NCBI RefSeq assembly: GCF_900107795.1 | Contig: NZ_FNRL01000027.1 | Location: 28,011 to 92,010 of the forward strand | Reading direction: 5' to 3' | Source of the DNA: Chitinophaga terrae (ex Kim and Jung 2007) | Lineage (GTDB): Bacteria; Bacteroidota; Bacteroidia; Chitinophagales; Chitinophagaceae | Length of the DNA: 64,000 bases | Part shown: one piece after another, positions 18,701-27,670 of the stretch | How the letters are laid out: each line of letters begins with the position of its first letter | Position numbering within the stretch: position 1 is the stretch's first letter | Position numbers and translations under genes: made by a program | The notes under the pieces: generated by a model | What the model was told of the DNA's origin: nothing | Database searches by the model: none | The model's input: the letters and a program-made list of their open reading frames with translations, nothing else

Positions 18701-19815
18701 TCGAAATCACGGTATTTCTCTCTTGAAAAATACCGGTACTTGAAAAGGTAGCCGGATGCGGTTTGTCCTTTACTTTTTATTAATATTTGCTTGAGTGGCT
18801 TTTCTCCTGGCATATCGGCCTGGGCGTCATAATAGGTAAAATCCACACTTGTATTACTTGCGCTAATAGAAATATTCTGTAGTCGTTTTTTCGTTCCTGA
18901 ATACCAGTGCTGTATTGTTTGTGTTGAAAAATCTTGTTTGTAGTCCGGGGGCGATGTCATAACTGTATATATCCCTTCATAACCTGTCACATAACTCAAA
19001 GGATAGTCTGAATAATTGAAGGTAATGGTATGGCCAGTAAACGGATCAAATATTTCGGACAGATGCCAGGCTGTCACCACACTGTAGGGTGATATGTTTT
19101 TATTTTGATAGATCAGCGTTTGTCCCGAGCTTGTTGTGACCTGGCTGCCCTTCTCATAAGTAACAATGTTTGAGGTTTCGATGGCCGAAAACTTATATTT
19201 TATCCCTTTCTCGTCGGTAATGATAAACCCATTGATTCGCGTGATAATATTAGCTGCGCGCTGGTCCTTTTCTGTCTTTTCGATTGACAGCATAAAATTT
19301 GCACCTGGAAAAATATACCCATCTTTAGTAAGAGTAAAGCTACCGGACCTATTACCAAAGCGGAAAACAAACATATCCAATTCGCGGTCTGCAATCACCG
19401 AAGAATCAGGGCGGTAAGAGTTAATTTGACTGGTACCTAACGGTATCCAGGCAGCCTTTGCGGGAATTCCAGCAGCCATATTGTAGGGAGAATATAAGTA
19501 TCCGTCAGCATACCTGACGCCTCCATATGTGCCTCCAATCTGGTCGTCTGGTTCACCGACTGTAGCACGTACGATGCTGCCACCCACAAGCAGCTCCCAT
19601 CCCAGGCCTACAATACCGGGCGTTTCATTAACTTTTATTCCACCGCCACCCGAATAATTCAAACTAATGGTCGTTTTTAATCTCTCCCCATCATCGTAGT
19701 TAAATAAGGGCAAACTAAAAGTTGCTTTTCCGGTAGGTAGGTCTACCTGGGCCTTCGCAATACTAAAAAACAGTAACAGGAAAACGGATAAGGGTTTACA
19801 TTTTTTTAGGGACAT
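15736..19815 (-). CDS. RHS-associated secreted protein with DUF5977-like segment
   Basis: A 1359-residue secreted protein with signal peptide MSLKKCKPLSVFLLLFFSIA. It begins with the Bacteroidota RHS-partner pattern LPTGKATFSLPLFNYDDGER and NETPGIVGLGWELLVGGSI. Later parts include YD-type motifs (TYLPSGNISSESDQNGRVKF, YEYDGMSRLSIVRDQYGN). A DUF5977-like segment, TVPAGTYVADDQETANNLAY followed by QNYANQNGQCQ, and a Cys-rich tail follow. It sits directly upstream of the RHS/DUF6443 gene with a gap of about 30 bases to that gene's likely start, so the two form one operon. Such pairs are common in this phylum. By analogy with TcB/TcC-like proteins this one may form part of the shell around the RHS toxin, which is inference. 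Confidence 0.8.
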   Translation of the reverse strand: MSLKKCKPLSVFLLLFFSIAKAQVDLPTGKATFSLPLFNYDDGERLKTTISLNYSGGGGIKVNETPGIVGLGWELLVGGSIVRATVGEPDDQIGGTYGGVRYADGYLYSPYNMAAGIPAKAAWIPLGTSQINSYRPDSSVIADRELDMFVFRFGNRSGSFTLTKDGYIFPGANFMLSIEKTEKDQRAANIITRINGFIITDEKGIKYKFSAIETSNIVTYEKGSQVTTSSGQTLIYQNKNISPYSVVTAWHLSEIFDPFTGHTITFNYSDYPLSYVTGYEGIYTVMTSPPDYKQDFSTQTIQHWYSGTKKRLQNISISASNTSVDFTYYDAQADMPGEKPLKQILIKSKGQTASGYLFKYRYFSREKYRDFDYVFPAAELPDARLALWSVQKTGQFTSMEPPYLFDYYHDKNLSGVASYVPPRTWAAQDHFGYFNGSTLYDYYSNDNTTFNNARGLSSENQRNVNGNGEAVLGTLKQVTYPTGGRLNFEYQINNEKYGASVVNTGGVRVGRTILTDMLDSNKKVIREYRYVREDSTISAWGYEPPLYKDTVVTTSIIPFGTSRYYAANMAYNVGMAAAPIAINAYANSLSFAQISGQLSFNIFAAMAITIISNLFQPSSSPTTPRSDSITNAYQLSNHPSKNNLLPHMYQRVEVLEGSGSSNIGKTIYEFTSPSDFALAVPVLSAPYSDRTRCLPWMYGLLKRKLELDKNNRPVSELINTYKFTQRALNPTSQYSARYKATKMLMCFENSFAPNAASRTKIISDGYYPLAGNAELTSTVMKDYDSTGLVTQTTKTYVNDVNYYYPKTITSVNSIGDTIQERYYYAADYGSSLAALNRLKDAGAISTLVSRETWQLRPGAQFLLDATISDFKPQITGNINVEQQFQLQTSAPLPASAAGNFNPAVLNRLPSLNIRQQAITYDDSGRVVTIVSQAGPKQSYKWGYNGERVVAVVQNANAARQDKVNASPGAATSGTITANVGETKSVTFTLSQPGTVYIKLEVLSPESRYCHYTLTGGSPAITKSGYLCKVLSPGTLNETWDNRKSTYPVSIIFGNLKAGIYTLTTDQFAVSPTTSANPNRVYYSYYTDQTNTVAAEFYYESFEDSSYLSVGKPFIGQRFKPGDFTVPFTIPNSRSYRIDYWYRTGTQWTYIAKPYTNGMTLTEGDAIDEVRVYPTDAVIGTYTYLPSGNISSESDQNGRVKFYEYDGMSRLSIVRDQYGNILKRICYNYYGQPETCGGGSYSNVAVTQVFTKQGCGIGFTPSSVPYTVPAGTYVADDQETANNLAYGDVQTNGQNYANQNGQCQCLGEDRAVINGRCEKGFKETFVDYVDGGTRCREGYWYRFSDGSHSIKYYGRYVACP

Positions 19816-20037
19816 ATAATCGATATTTTAGGGAACGGAGTTAATTGAAGTTCGGGATATAGGCTATCATCTAAACTTGCAGGTTAACCGAATCGAGACT
19901 TAGCAGATTTTCTACTCTTTTTTTGAAAATTAATACTTATTTTAATAATTAGGAATCCAAATTTTTACTTGGAAAGTTTAAAAAAGATAATTCCTAAATA
20001 TTATCATTCAGTGGCAGGATTTAATGGGGCACCCTTT
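19816..20037. other. AT-rich upstream region of the RHS operon
   Basis: A leader of about 220 bases before the minus-strand RHS operon. It is clearly more AT-rich than the flanking genes. I found no clean TAnnTTTG element on the minus strand and no open frame worth calling, so the operon's promoter is not identified. Confidence 0.4.
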
Positions 20038-20063
20038 AAAATAACCAGGGGCCGACTAAAAAG
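20038..20063. repeat. Right boundary repeat of the RHS island
   Basis: AAAATAACCAGGGGCCGACT followed by AAAAAG is a near-copy, in the same orientation, of 8779-8803. Its right half is also the left arm of the hairpin 20048-20087. Confidence 0.4.
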
Positions 20064-20087
20064 CTCTTTTACTTTTTGGTCAGCCCC
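20048..20087. terminator. Strong stem-loop at the end of the sus operon
   Basis: The 16-base left arm (GGGGCCGACTAAAAAG) pairs with CTTTTTGGTCAGCCCC across an 8-base loop, with two non-Watson-Crick positions. It lies 36 bases past the stop of the last sus-operon gene on the minus strand and may act in both directions. The arm also resembles an insertion-sequence end, so a remnant of a mobile element is the alternative. Confidence 0.5.
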
Positions 20088-20123
20088 CATCATTATTATC
20101 TGCACTTAAAGTTACAGCTCAAA

Positions 20124-21077
20124 TCATTTACTTACGGGCGTAAACGTTTCCATGGTTACAGCCCTGTCCCTCATCACCAGCGTATCCGTTGTGGAAACTT
20201 TCATGCCAGGCAATGTAACCTGGTAGCTGAGATAAAGCGCATCCCTGTCTTTATTCCCCCAACTGTTCTTCTCTCCTCTTTTCACAAACTGCCCGCTGCC
20301 GGTCGCTGTAAAATTCCCGTTAGCGGCAGTAATCGTGCATTTGTTGTTATCATCGAACGTGAGCAGCAGTGTGCAGTAGATGTTCACGCCGTTCTTATCT
20401 TTGAAGACCACCGGAAACTCCAGTTCTTTCAGTGACCTGGTGTTTAGCTTATTCACTTCGTCATCTTCCACGTATTGCTTATGCCTTACTACTGTCTGAT
20501 CCAGCTCCCCGGTGAATACATCCTTTCCCCTGCGCAGGTAGTTGCCATGCCAGGTATTCACATACTTAACGGCATAGAGGATGAAATCTTTCCCTTTCAG
20601 TATAGAGTCGGCAAACGATTTATTGGTAATGCGCAATGGGATCACATAGGTGTTTTTAATCGCCTTCGGATCTTTGAAAAATGCGTCGGTCAGCTGTACT
20701 TCTACCCCGCCTGTCAGACCTCCTTCAGGAATAATGATGTTATTAGCCGCCAATGTAAAATAATTGGCAGGCATAGGCAGTACCTCATCTTTTCCTACAC
20801 CGAATAACAAACCATTACCCAGCAGTGAATTATCTACCGCGATGCCGATACTGAGGTCTTTCTTGCTGTAGTACACACCGCCGGTTGTAGCCATGATCTT
20901 ACATTTGCCCTGGTTATCCAGTTCGTTGCTGAATATATCTTCTCCGAAAGTGATGGTACGAACAGGATACTGGTACGCAAAATATACTGTCTGGTATTTG
21001 TAGTCGGGAAACGTCACCTCTTTATTGCATGCTGTAAAGGCAAGCAGCAGCATGACTGGTATTAAAAACTTCTTCAT
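20124..21077 (-). CDS. DUF1735/DUF5627-type surface lipoprotein of the sus operon
   Basis: A lipoprotein of about 317 residues from the ATG at 21077 (MKKFLIPVMLLLAFTACNKE, lipobox TAC); an ATG at 21092 is also in frame. The first ~155 residues look like the BT_3987/DUF1735 domain (VTFPDYKYQTVYFAYQYPVR ... NYFTLAANNIIIPEGGLTGG), and the rest like DUF5627. Proteins of this kind sit on the outer surface as glycan-binding accessories of SusC/SusD pairs. It is the last gene of the operon, 38 bases after the SusD stop, and is followed by a strong stem-loop. Confidence 0.75.
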   Translation of the reverse strand: MKKFLIPVMLLLAFTACNKEVTFPDYKYQTVYFAYQYPVRTITFGEDIFSNELDNQGKCKIMATTGGVYYSKKDLSIGIAVDNSLLGNGLLFGVGKDEVLPMPANYFTLAANNIIIPEGGLTGGVEVQLTDAFFKDPKAIKNTYVIPLRITNKSFADSILKGKDFILYAVKYVNTWHGNYLRRGKDVFTGELDQTVVRHKQYVEDDEVNKLNTRSLKELEFPVVFKDKNGVNIYCTLLLTFDDNNKCTITAANGNFTATGSGQFVKRGEKNSWGNKDRDALYLSYQVTLPGMKVSTTDTLVMRDRAVTMETFTPVSK

Positions 21078-21114
21078 CTTTACTATTTTCAAAAGTCATT
21101 TAAATTTTGTTCTG

Positions 21115-22881
21115 CTAGCGCCATCCTTTATTCTGCTCTAAAGCTCCGAACTTAAGTATCTCGCCGTACGGGATAGGACCATAAACCATGAATGGCTGGA
21201 ACTGCCGGCTTTCCACGTTAATTATGGAAGGCGTGTTATTCCGGATGCTGACCCCTTTAGCGGTTTCGCTCAGCGTCATTTTCCAGCGACGCAGGTCCCA
21301 GAAGCGGAATCCTTCAAAACAGAGTTCTATTCTTCGTTCGTTCCTGATCAGTTCTCTCATCTGGTCTTTATTGCCTTTTGCTTCTTCCAGGTAAGGATCT
21401 CCGTTTGTTGCTCCTACCCCTGCCCGTTTGCGGATCGCTTTGATCACATCATAGGCCGAGTACCCGTATTTGCCGGCGCCAACGGGCCCCCATGCTTCGT
21501 TGGCCGCTTCTGCGTAGTTGAGGAATATTTCTGTGTACCGGATATGCGGCTTGTAGTGCCGCTGATTGTTAGCGGAATTTGGATTCAGGTTTACATCCTG
21601 CCGCAGCAACTTGCGGAGATAGTAGCCTGTCCTGGTAGAAGTTTCTACTTTGTTCAGCGCGTCGTTGGTGGGTCCGTCGATCGCTGTATTGATAGCAATG
21701 TTATTAGGTCCGGCTGTACCGCCATTCACCAGTATGAACAACCTTAACCGCGGGTCTCTGCCGATATATGGGTTAGATGCGTCATACCCGCTGCCGGCAC
21801 TGTTGATAGGTAATCCATTTGCCATAGGAAAAGCATCTACCAGGTTCTGAGTGGGGTTGATACGACCATTGCCGAAAAGACTTGGAGGAAAATTTGCCTG
21901 TTCCAGGTCCCGGTTATCGCCGTAGTTATTTCTCCAAAGTATTTCGTTGGGATTAGCGCCATCAGCCAGGCCGGCAATTTCAGCAGCGTTGGAATACCAG
22001 GTAAGGCCATTGGATGCCAGGGCATTGATACCACCTTTTAAGGAAATGACCTCTCCGGCATAATTAGCTGCGTCGGCCCAGGCTGTAGCATTGCCTGTAT
22101 TAAAAGCCGGGCTGGCAGCCAGCAAAGCGGCTTTAGACCTGATCGCCTTCACTATGCGGCCGGTAAGGAAACCCCGGAAAGCAGCGCCGAAGGCGCGGTT
22201 GTACTGTTCCCTGGTCACGGAGCCAAACTTCTCCGGAATAAAAGCCGGATCTGCAACGTTCTCATAATCCAGGGGCAGCAATTCATCGGCTTTATTCAAA
22301 TCGCTATACACCTGTTGCATGCATGCTTCAAAAGATGCCCTGGGTTTATTGAAATCAGCTGTTGGCCCCTGTACTTCCAGGATAAGCGGTACGCCCAATA
22401 CAGCGCCGCTTTCGGAAACGCCGGCATGCGCCTGCAGCAGGTGATAATAAAACAATGCACGTAAACCGTATGCTTCTCCTTTTATCCGCATGCGGAATAA
22501 CCTGCTCACAACCGGGTCGGCTGTCCATTGAACAGTGTCAACATCCCGCAGCATAATATTCAGGTACTGAATAGCCGCATAGGCGTTGGTCCATTGGTTA
22601 AGCGGGTTATTGCTTGCCGTCCATTGCCCGTTGGCTATTTTCAGGAAGCTGTTATTCTGGTCGTTCGACACAGCATCGTCTGTAGCTACATCGTTAAACG
22701 ACCAGGAATTGGTTGGAATGCGGTTGTAGCCATTGAGTAAGATACCAAACGGCAATCCTGCATTGTTGGCCGGGTAATTCCCATTCAGATCCTGGTTATT
22801 CTCTATTTCCGGCACCAGCAGATCTTTACAGCCAGCCAGCAAAAAAACAGATGCCAGTAAAACGATAATATTTCTTTTCAT
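21115..22881 (-). CDS. SusD/RagB outer-membrane nutrient-binding lipoprotein
   Basis: A 588-residue lipoprotein (MKRNIIVLLASVFLLAGCKD) that covers the SusC pore and binds glycan outside the cell. It has the TPR-like alpha-helical SusD fold: GLRALFYYHLLQAHAG near 140-155, RGFLTGRIVKAIRSKAALLA, and the C-terminal RNERRIELCFEGFRFWDLRR that marks the family. The ending YGPIPYGEILKFGALEQNKG is complete. It is paired with the SusC at 22915-25734, with a 33-base gap. Length is normal for the family and no defect is seen. Confidence 0.93.
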   Translation of the reverse strand: MKRNIIVLLASVFLLAGCKDLLVPEIENNQDLNGNYPANNAGLPFGILLNGYNRIPTNSWSFNDVATDDAVSNDQNNSFLKIANGQWTASNNPLNQWTNAYAAIQYLNIMLRDVDTVQWTADPVVSRLFRMRIKGEAYGLRALFYYHLLQAHAGVSESGAVLGVPLILEVQGPTADFNKPRASFEACMQQVYSDLNKADELLPLDYENVADPAFIPEKFGSVTREQYNRAFGAAFRGFLTGRIVKAIRSKAALLAASPAFNTGNATAWADAANYAGEVISLKGGINALASNGLTWYSNAAEIAGLADGANPNEILWRNNYGDNRDLEQANFPPSLFGNGRINPTQNLVDAFPMANGLPINSAGSGYDASNPYIGRDPRLRLFILVNGGTAGPNNIAINTAIDGPTNDALNKVETSTRTGYYLRKLLRQDVNLNPNSANNQRHYKPHIRYTEIFLNYAEAANEAWGPVGAGKYGYSAYDVIKAIRKRAGVGATNGDPYLEEAKGNKDQMRELIRNERRIELCFEGFRFWDLRRWKMTLSETAKGVSIRNNTPSIINVESRQFQPFMVYGPIPYGEILKFGALEQNKGWR

Positions 22882-22914
22882 AAAGTGGATGCTTGATTAG
22901 GCTAAATAGAAAGA

Positions 22915-25734
22915 TTAAAACGATCCTTTGATCCCTACGTTATACAGGCGGGTCTGAGGCGCGCTGCCAATATTCATTTCCAGTGTTTTGCGTTCCGCAG
23001 AAATTGTCAGCAGGTTGAATGCGCTGACATATGCTCCCAATTCCTTTACAACTTTTTTCTTACCCAGGCAACTGCTCAGATCATACGAGAGCTGAACCTT
23101 GGCCAGGTCTACCCGGTTGGTTTTATACAGCCAGAAATCAGAGCTGCGGAAGTTATTGTCGCTGTTGAAAGTGGTCAGGCGCGGATACTTAGCAGTTGAA
23201 GCGGTTTCCTCTGTCCAGCGGTCTCTAACCACCGCTGAATATTTATCTTCTCCATCTACCCAGAACCAGGAATTGTTTTTCATGCCATAGGCGCCATAAC
23301 GGGCAACACCCAACGCAAATACGGATAAGTTCTTCCATTTTACGCCCAGGTTCAATCCTAACGTCAGCGGTGCGCCGAACCATCCGCCGCGGCCAAGGTA
23401 TACTTCATCACGGGCATCTATCACCCCGTCTCCATTCTGATCTTTATATTTTATATCGCCCGGTTTAACCTGTCCGAAAGCCTGGGTGGGCGATTTGGCG
23501 ATATCATCTGCATCACGGAAAAAGCCCTGGCTTTGCAGGCCCCAGATCGCGTCCAGGGGCTTGCCCTGGCGATACTGGTAATCATCTGCGTATATTTCGG
23601 CCCGTTTCGTAGCAGTGGTTTTGTAGTAAGTACCTACCACGCCGATCGAATAGCTGACATTGCGCATTTTCTTATTGAAGCTCACGCTAAAGTCAAAGCC
23701 TACCCGTTTATCGTCATTATAATTGATATAGGGAATAAAGGAAGAAGATGGAAATCCTGTGGTGAAATAAGAAGGGTAAAGCACCTCGGGTTGAATGATG
23801 TTGCCTGTAAGTTTATTCACGAAGAAATTACCTTCTGCTTTGATCAGTTGATGAAAGAAGGAACCGTCTATGCCTATACTGATCTCTTCCCTTTTCGGGA
23901 AACGCATATCCGGGTTCGCGCCTCTCCTGGATTCTGTGGCCTGTACCCCCGTTCCATCTTTCCATCCAAACCAGCTTCCCTGGGTTGTATAGATGCCCTG
24001 GTATAAGTAGTAGGCGGAAATATCCAGGTCTGTATGCAGCACTCCTGCGGAAGCGGTTAAACGGAGATCGTCGATCGCTCCTGCATTACGCAGGAATCCT
24101 TCGTTGCTGAGCCGCCAGCCGAGCGACACGGTAGGCGAAAAAGCATTCCTGTTACCTTCGGGTAATTTCGCGCTATGCACTAATGCGCTGCTGAAATCGA
24201 TGTAGTAAGTATTGCTGAAATTATATCCCACTTGCAGGCCCAGGTTGGCATTGCTGGTACGGTGATAAACTGCTGATTCCGATTGCTGGAAACCATTTAC
24301 CAGCAGGATAGCGGAAAGATGATGCTTATCGCGTATTGTATTCACATAATTGAATTGCCCCGTTGCAGCAATGGTTTGGCGATACCAGCTATTGCTGACG
24401 TTCTGGACGCCGGAGGTTGCATCCTGCCCGTATTGTGTAAGGCCTGTAATGATATCTGTTCCCGGGTCGGTACTCCACGTTGGCGCATACACTGCGTAGT
24501 TATTGTTGTAGGACAGGTTGTAAGAAGTGTTATAGTCCACTGCAAACGTAGCGCGGAAAGAAAGGCCTTTCAGCAGGTTGCGCAGATCTGCATTCACCCC
24601 CGTATTAAACTGGAATTGACGGCTGATATACCTGTTATTGCCTCCTGCATAGATAGCGGCAAATGGATTGGTTTGATCCAATTGCGTTCCGCCCAGGAGG
24701 TACTTTCCGTCGATAATATGATTGCTGTTCTTGGCGAGCAGGCTAATAGCCTCGTCGCCTGGTTTCAGCATATCTAAAGGAATGAGTGGTGAAAAACGGT
24801 ACGGGCGCAAAGTGGCCGCGCTTCCCCAGTAATCGGTATTCACTCCTCTTCCTGTATAAAAGATAGCCGTAGCATCTACATTGCAGCTGATATAGTCGTT
24901 CAGGTTAACATCTACGTTACCGCGCAGGTTAAGGCGATCTGACTTCCCATTTTCACGGGCCTCGCCAAAGTTAAGCAGGGAGCCGGAAGTCTGGTAACCG
25001 ATGTTCGTATAGTAACGTGCCTTGTCATTACCGCCTGAGATCTCCGCGGTTGCGTCGTAGCGGCTGAAGTATTTTCTCAGATAGCTATCTGAATAATAAT
25101 CCACGTTGGGATACCTGAACGGATTCTTACCTGATGCATACTGGGAGATGGTTTCAGCGCTGTATAGTTCAGGCAGCCCGTCGTTGCGCCGCGCTTCGTT
25201 GTACAGTCCCATGTACTCGGCCGACCCAAGGTATTCCGGATAGGCTTTCGGAACGTTTATACCTCCGTTCACCCTTACGTCTATACGTTGCGCCCCCGCC
25301 TTTCCTCTTTTTGTAGTGATGTATACGACGCCTTTTGCTGCACGGCTGCCATAAAGTGCCACGGCATTCACTCCTTTCAGGAAAGAGATCTGTTCTATTT
25401 CCGTGGGCAGTACATTACCGGCTTCGCGGGGCACGCCGTCGATCACCAGCAGGTAGCTGCCCATTCCCCACATGCTGTTGCCATTGAAGCCATTCACCCA
25501 ACCTTCCATATTTTCCAGGCTGGAGATCATATAGTTTTGTGTCATTTGTGAAGAGACATCTACTACCCCCACGTTGCCGAGCACGTCTTTTTTATTGAGC
25601 TTCCTGAAGGCTACCTGCACTTTTTCATTACCCGGCGCATTTGATATCATAATGCCCGAAGTATCCTGTGCCTGTAATACCGGCGCTATGCTCATCAGCG
25701 CCGCAGCCGCTATTAATGCTTTTATCTGGTTCAT
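22915..25734 (-). CDS. SusC/RagA TonB-dependent transporter, short form
   Basis: A 939-residue outer-membrane beta-barrel that takes up oligosaccharides with energy from TonB. It has signal peptide MNQIKALIAAAALMSIAPVL, a plug domain with LLVIDGVPREAGNVLPTEIE and ISFLKGVNAVALYGSRAAKG and VVYITTKRGKAG, and a barrel ending in a C-terminal GIKGSF aromatic. Unlike the SusC at 27671-30808, it has no carboxypeptidase-like (CarboxypepD_reg) domain before the plug; only ~50 residues lie between the signal peptide and the plug. Its SusD partner is the next gene. It is the second of two SusC/SusD pairs in one operon and probably takes a related but different oligosaccharide. Confidence 0.92.
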   Translation of the reverse strand: MNQIKALIAAAALMSIAPVLQAQDTSGIMISNAPGNEKVQVAFRKLNKKDVLGNVGVVDVSSQMTQNYMISSLENMEGWVNGFNGNSMWGMGSYLLVIDGVPREAGNVLPTEIEQISFLKGVNAVALYGSRAAKGVVYITTKRGKAGAQRIDVRVNGGINVPKAYPEYLGSAEYMGLYNEARRNDGLPELYSAETISQYASGKNPFRYPNVDYYSDSYLRKYFSRYDATAEISGGNDKARYYTNIGYQTSGSLLNFGEARENGKSDRLNLRGNVDVNLNDYISCNVDATAIFYTGRGVNTDYWGSAATLRPYRFSPLIPLDMLKPGDEAISLLAKNSNHIIDGKYLLGGTQLDQTNPFAAIYAGGNNRYISRQFQFNTGVNADLRNLLKGLSFRATFAVDYNTSYNLSYNNNYAVYAPTWSTDPGTDIITGLTQYGQDATSGVQNVSNSWYRQTIAATGQFNYVNTIRDKHHLSAILLVNGFQQSESAVYHRTSNANLGLQVGYNFSNTYYIDFSSALVHSAKLPEGNRNAFSPTVSLGWRLSNEGFLRNAGAIDDLRLTASAGVLHTDLDISAYYLYQGIYTTQGSWFGWKDGTGVQATESRRGANPDMRFPKREEISIGIDGSFFHQLIKAEGNFFVNKLTGNIIQPEVLYPSYFTTGFPSSSFIPYINYNDDKRVGFDFSVSFNKKMRNVSYSIGVVGTYYKTTATKRAEIYADDYQYRQGKPLDAIWGLQSQGFFRDADDIAKSPTQAFGQVKPGDIKYKDQNGDGVIDARDEVYLGRGGWFGAPLTLGLNLGVKWKNLSVFALGVARYGAYGMKNNSWFWVDGEDKYSAVVRDRWTEETASTAKYPRLTTFNSDNNFRSSDFWLYKTNRVDLAKVQLSYDLSSCLGKKKVVKELGAYVSAFNLLTISAERKTLEMNIGSAPQTRLYNVGIKGSF

Positions 25735-25781
25735 GAATTTTTGAAATTAGAGTAAACAATACCCGGTAACAGCTGCATGTA

Positions 25782-27659
25782 TTACCAGCCCGGGTTTTGA
25801 GGAAATTCCAGGTACATGTTGGCATCAGCATTTTTCAATGGCAGCCAGTAATGTTTCTCGGAATACCTGCGCTCCAGGATCACTGTTTCGCGCAAATTGA
25901 GCACCCGGTTGTTCTTTGGATCCGCGGTACTGAAAGCAGGCGACCTATCGAACTCCACTGATTTCTTCAGGGTATACGGACTCTCGATCAGCAGCATCCA
26001 TCTTCTCAGGTCATTAAACCGGTGTCCTTCGAACGAGAGCTCAACGGCGCGTTCCCGGCGTATTTCGCTCATAAACGCATCCAGTGAAGCAGTAAAACGG
26101 GCGGCTACATGTCCGGCGCCTGCACGGTCGCGGATCACGTTGACCGCATCCAGTGCTGTTTTGGTATAGTTGGGCGCTTTGCCAGCCGCTCCGCCATATC
26201 CCTGGGCTGCAGCTTCTGCATACATCAGGTATATATCGGCGAGGCGCATATAAGGCAGGTGGATGTTCAGCGCCTTATCGTAAGACCAGCCATTATCAAA
26301 CCTGTTGGCGGTTATCGGGATGAATTTATAAAGCAGGTAACCGGTGCGGCTGCCGCTGCTGATATCCCTGTAACTGCCGCCGGTAAAGAGATTGGCGTAA
26401 CGGTTGTTTTCATCGGTTGTAGAACCCTGCACACATTTGACCCCATCGAAAACAATGTCGTTATAGAAACGAGGGTCCCTGTTCTTCCACGGATAAGCAG
26501 GATCATAGCCGGATTCAGGATCGGCCTGCGTGATATCTTTGATCGGCAGGCCGTTGGCCATCCCGTAATAATCCACATAGTTGGCGGTTGGAACAAAGGT
26601 GATGGATTCTTCTGTCAGTAAAGCCGGCCCATACTGCTTGGCAGTACCGTAAGTAGAGCCATGTGCGCCGTAGTAAGGACCGCGGAAAATGGCTTCCGTA
26701 CCTCCCGGCATCAACCAGTTCTGACCTGTGCTGTAGAAATTGGTATAGTATTTTGAAAACGGCACCAGGCTGTAAGGCGCTTCGCCGCTTTCGCAGAGTT
26801 GCAGCAACTCGCCAAACGCGTCTGCCGCCTTTTTGCAATAGGTAGCTTCGTAAGTTTTGTTGCCTGTTGAAACATAATTCATCAGCGGACTGCCGGCCCA
26901 TAAGTAGTTCTTTCCAAGGTATCCCAATGCCATGATCTTGTTGATGCGCAACTGGTTCTTCCCCAATGTTCGTTTACCCGCTTCCGTATTGTCCCAGTTG
27001 GCAGGCAGGAGGTTAGCCGCCTCCCTGAAATCGGCAGCCGCTTTGTCTGCACATTCGCTGTATTTCAGGCGAGGCAGGTTCAGTTTCTGGTCGCCGGGCA
27101 ATACCTTGTCGATATACGGCAGACCGCCGAAATACTGGATGAACATGAAATGGAACCAACCCCTGAAGAACAGCAACTGTCCTTTGATCAGGTTTTTCTC
27201 TTCCTGGGTTGCATCGGTGAGCTTATCCAGGTTTTCCAGCCCCATATTGGCTTTGCGGATGCCATACCAGCCCAGTTTCCAAAGCGATTTAGCGAAACGG
27301 TCGTCGTTGGTGCTGGTATTGTTCCTGTCCATCCACCCTGCCTGCCAGCCATCAAACTGCGATTGCCAACCCCAGAAATCACCATTATCTATTTTAATGA
27401 TGAAATGAAAGTCGCGGGCAGTAGATTGTATTTCATCTTCTCCCCAGTTCCAGGAATTCGTCCAGTAAGCGTTGGTAAAATCGGGGATACAGTGATAGAG
27501 TTCTTCTGTGAAGCCCTGGAAACCTATGAAGGTTTTAAATGCGTTGTCGGCAGAGATGATAGACTGCGGCTCTTTATCCAGGAATTTCTTACAGGATGCC
27601 AGGTTTGCGCCGATCGCTATCCCGGTCATTGCAAGCAATGTCTTTATGTACTTATTCAT
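25782..27659 (-). CDS. SusD/RagB outer-membrane lipoprotein (first pair)
   Basis: A lipoprotein of about 625 residues from the ATG at 27659 (MNKYIKTLLAMTGIAIGANL followed by ASCKKFLDKEP, lipobox ASC). Family marks are FRGWFHFMFIQYFGGLPYID near 165-185, YLGKNYLWAGSPLMNY, MRLADIYLMYAEAAAQGYGG, and the C-terminal RRERAVELSFEGHRFNDLRR. Its start lies 12 bases after the SusC stop. With the SusC at 27671-30808 it makes the first pair of the operon. The sequence is very different from the second SusD, so this is not a recent duplication. Confidence 0.93.
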   Translation of the reverse strand: MNKYIKTLLAMTGIAIGANLASCKKFLDKEPQSIISADNAFKTFIGFQGFTEELYHCIPDFTNAYWTNSWNWGEDEIQSTARDFHFIIKIDNGDFWGWQSQFDGWQAGWMDRNNTSTNDDRFAKSLWKLGWYGIRKANMGLENLDKLTDATQEEKNLIKGQLLFFRGWFHFMFIQYFGGLPYIDKVLPGDQKLNLPRLKYSECADKAAADFREAANLLPANWDNTEAGKRTLGKNQLRINKIMALGYLGKNYLWAGSPLMNYVSTGNKTYEATYCKKAADAFGELLQLCESGEAPYSLVPFSKYYTNFYSTGQNWLMPGGTEAIFRGPYYGAHGSTYGTAKQYGPALLTEESITFVPTANYVDYYGMANGLPIKDITQADPESGYDPAYPWKNRDPRFYNDIVFDGVKCVQGSTTDENNRYANLFTGGSYRDISSGSRTGYLLYKFIPITANRFDNGWSYDKALNIHLPYMRLADIYLMYAEAAAQGYGGAAGKAPNYTKTALDAVNVIRDRAGAGHVAARFTASLDAFMSEIRRERAVELSFEGHRFNDLRRWMLLIESPYTLKKSVEFDRSPAFSTADPKNNRVLNLRETVILERRYSEKHYWLPLKNADANMYLEFPQNPGW

Positions 27660-27670
27660 ACGGATCATGT

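Noticed and set aside
23533..24777. Long plus-strand ORFs antisense to the SusC gene
   Set aside because: Complementary frames of a strongly coding SusC gene; products show no domain.
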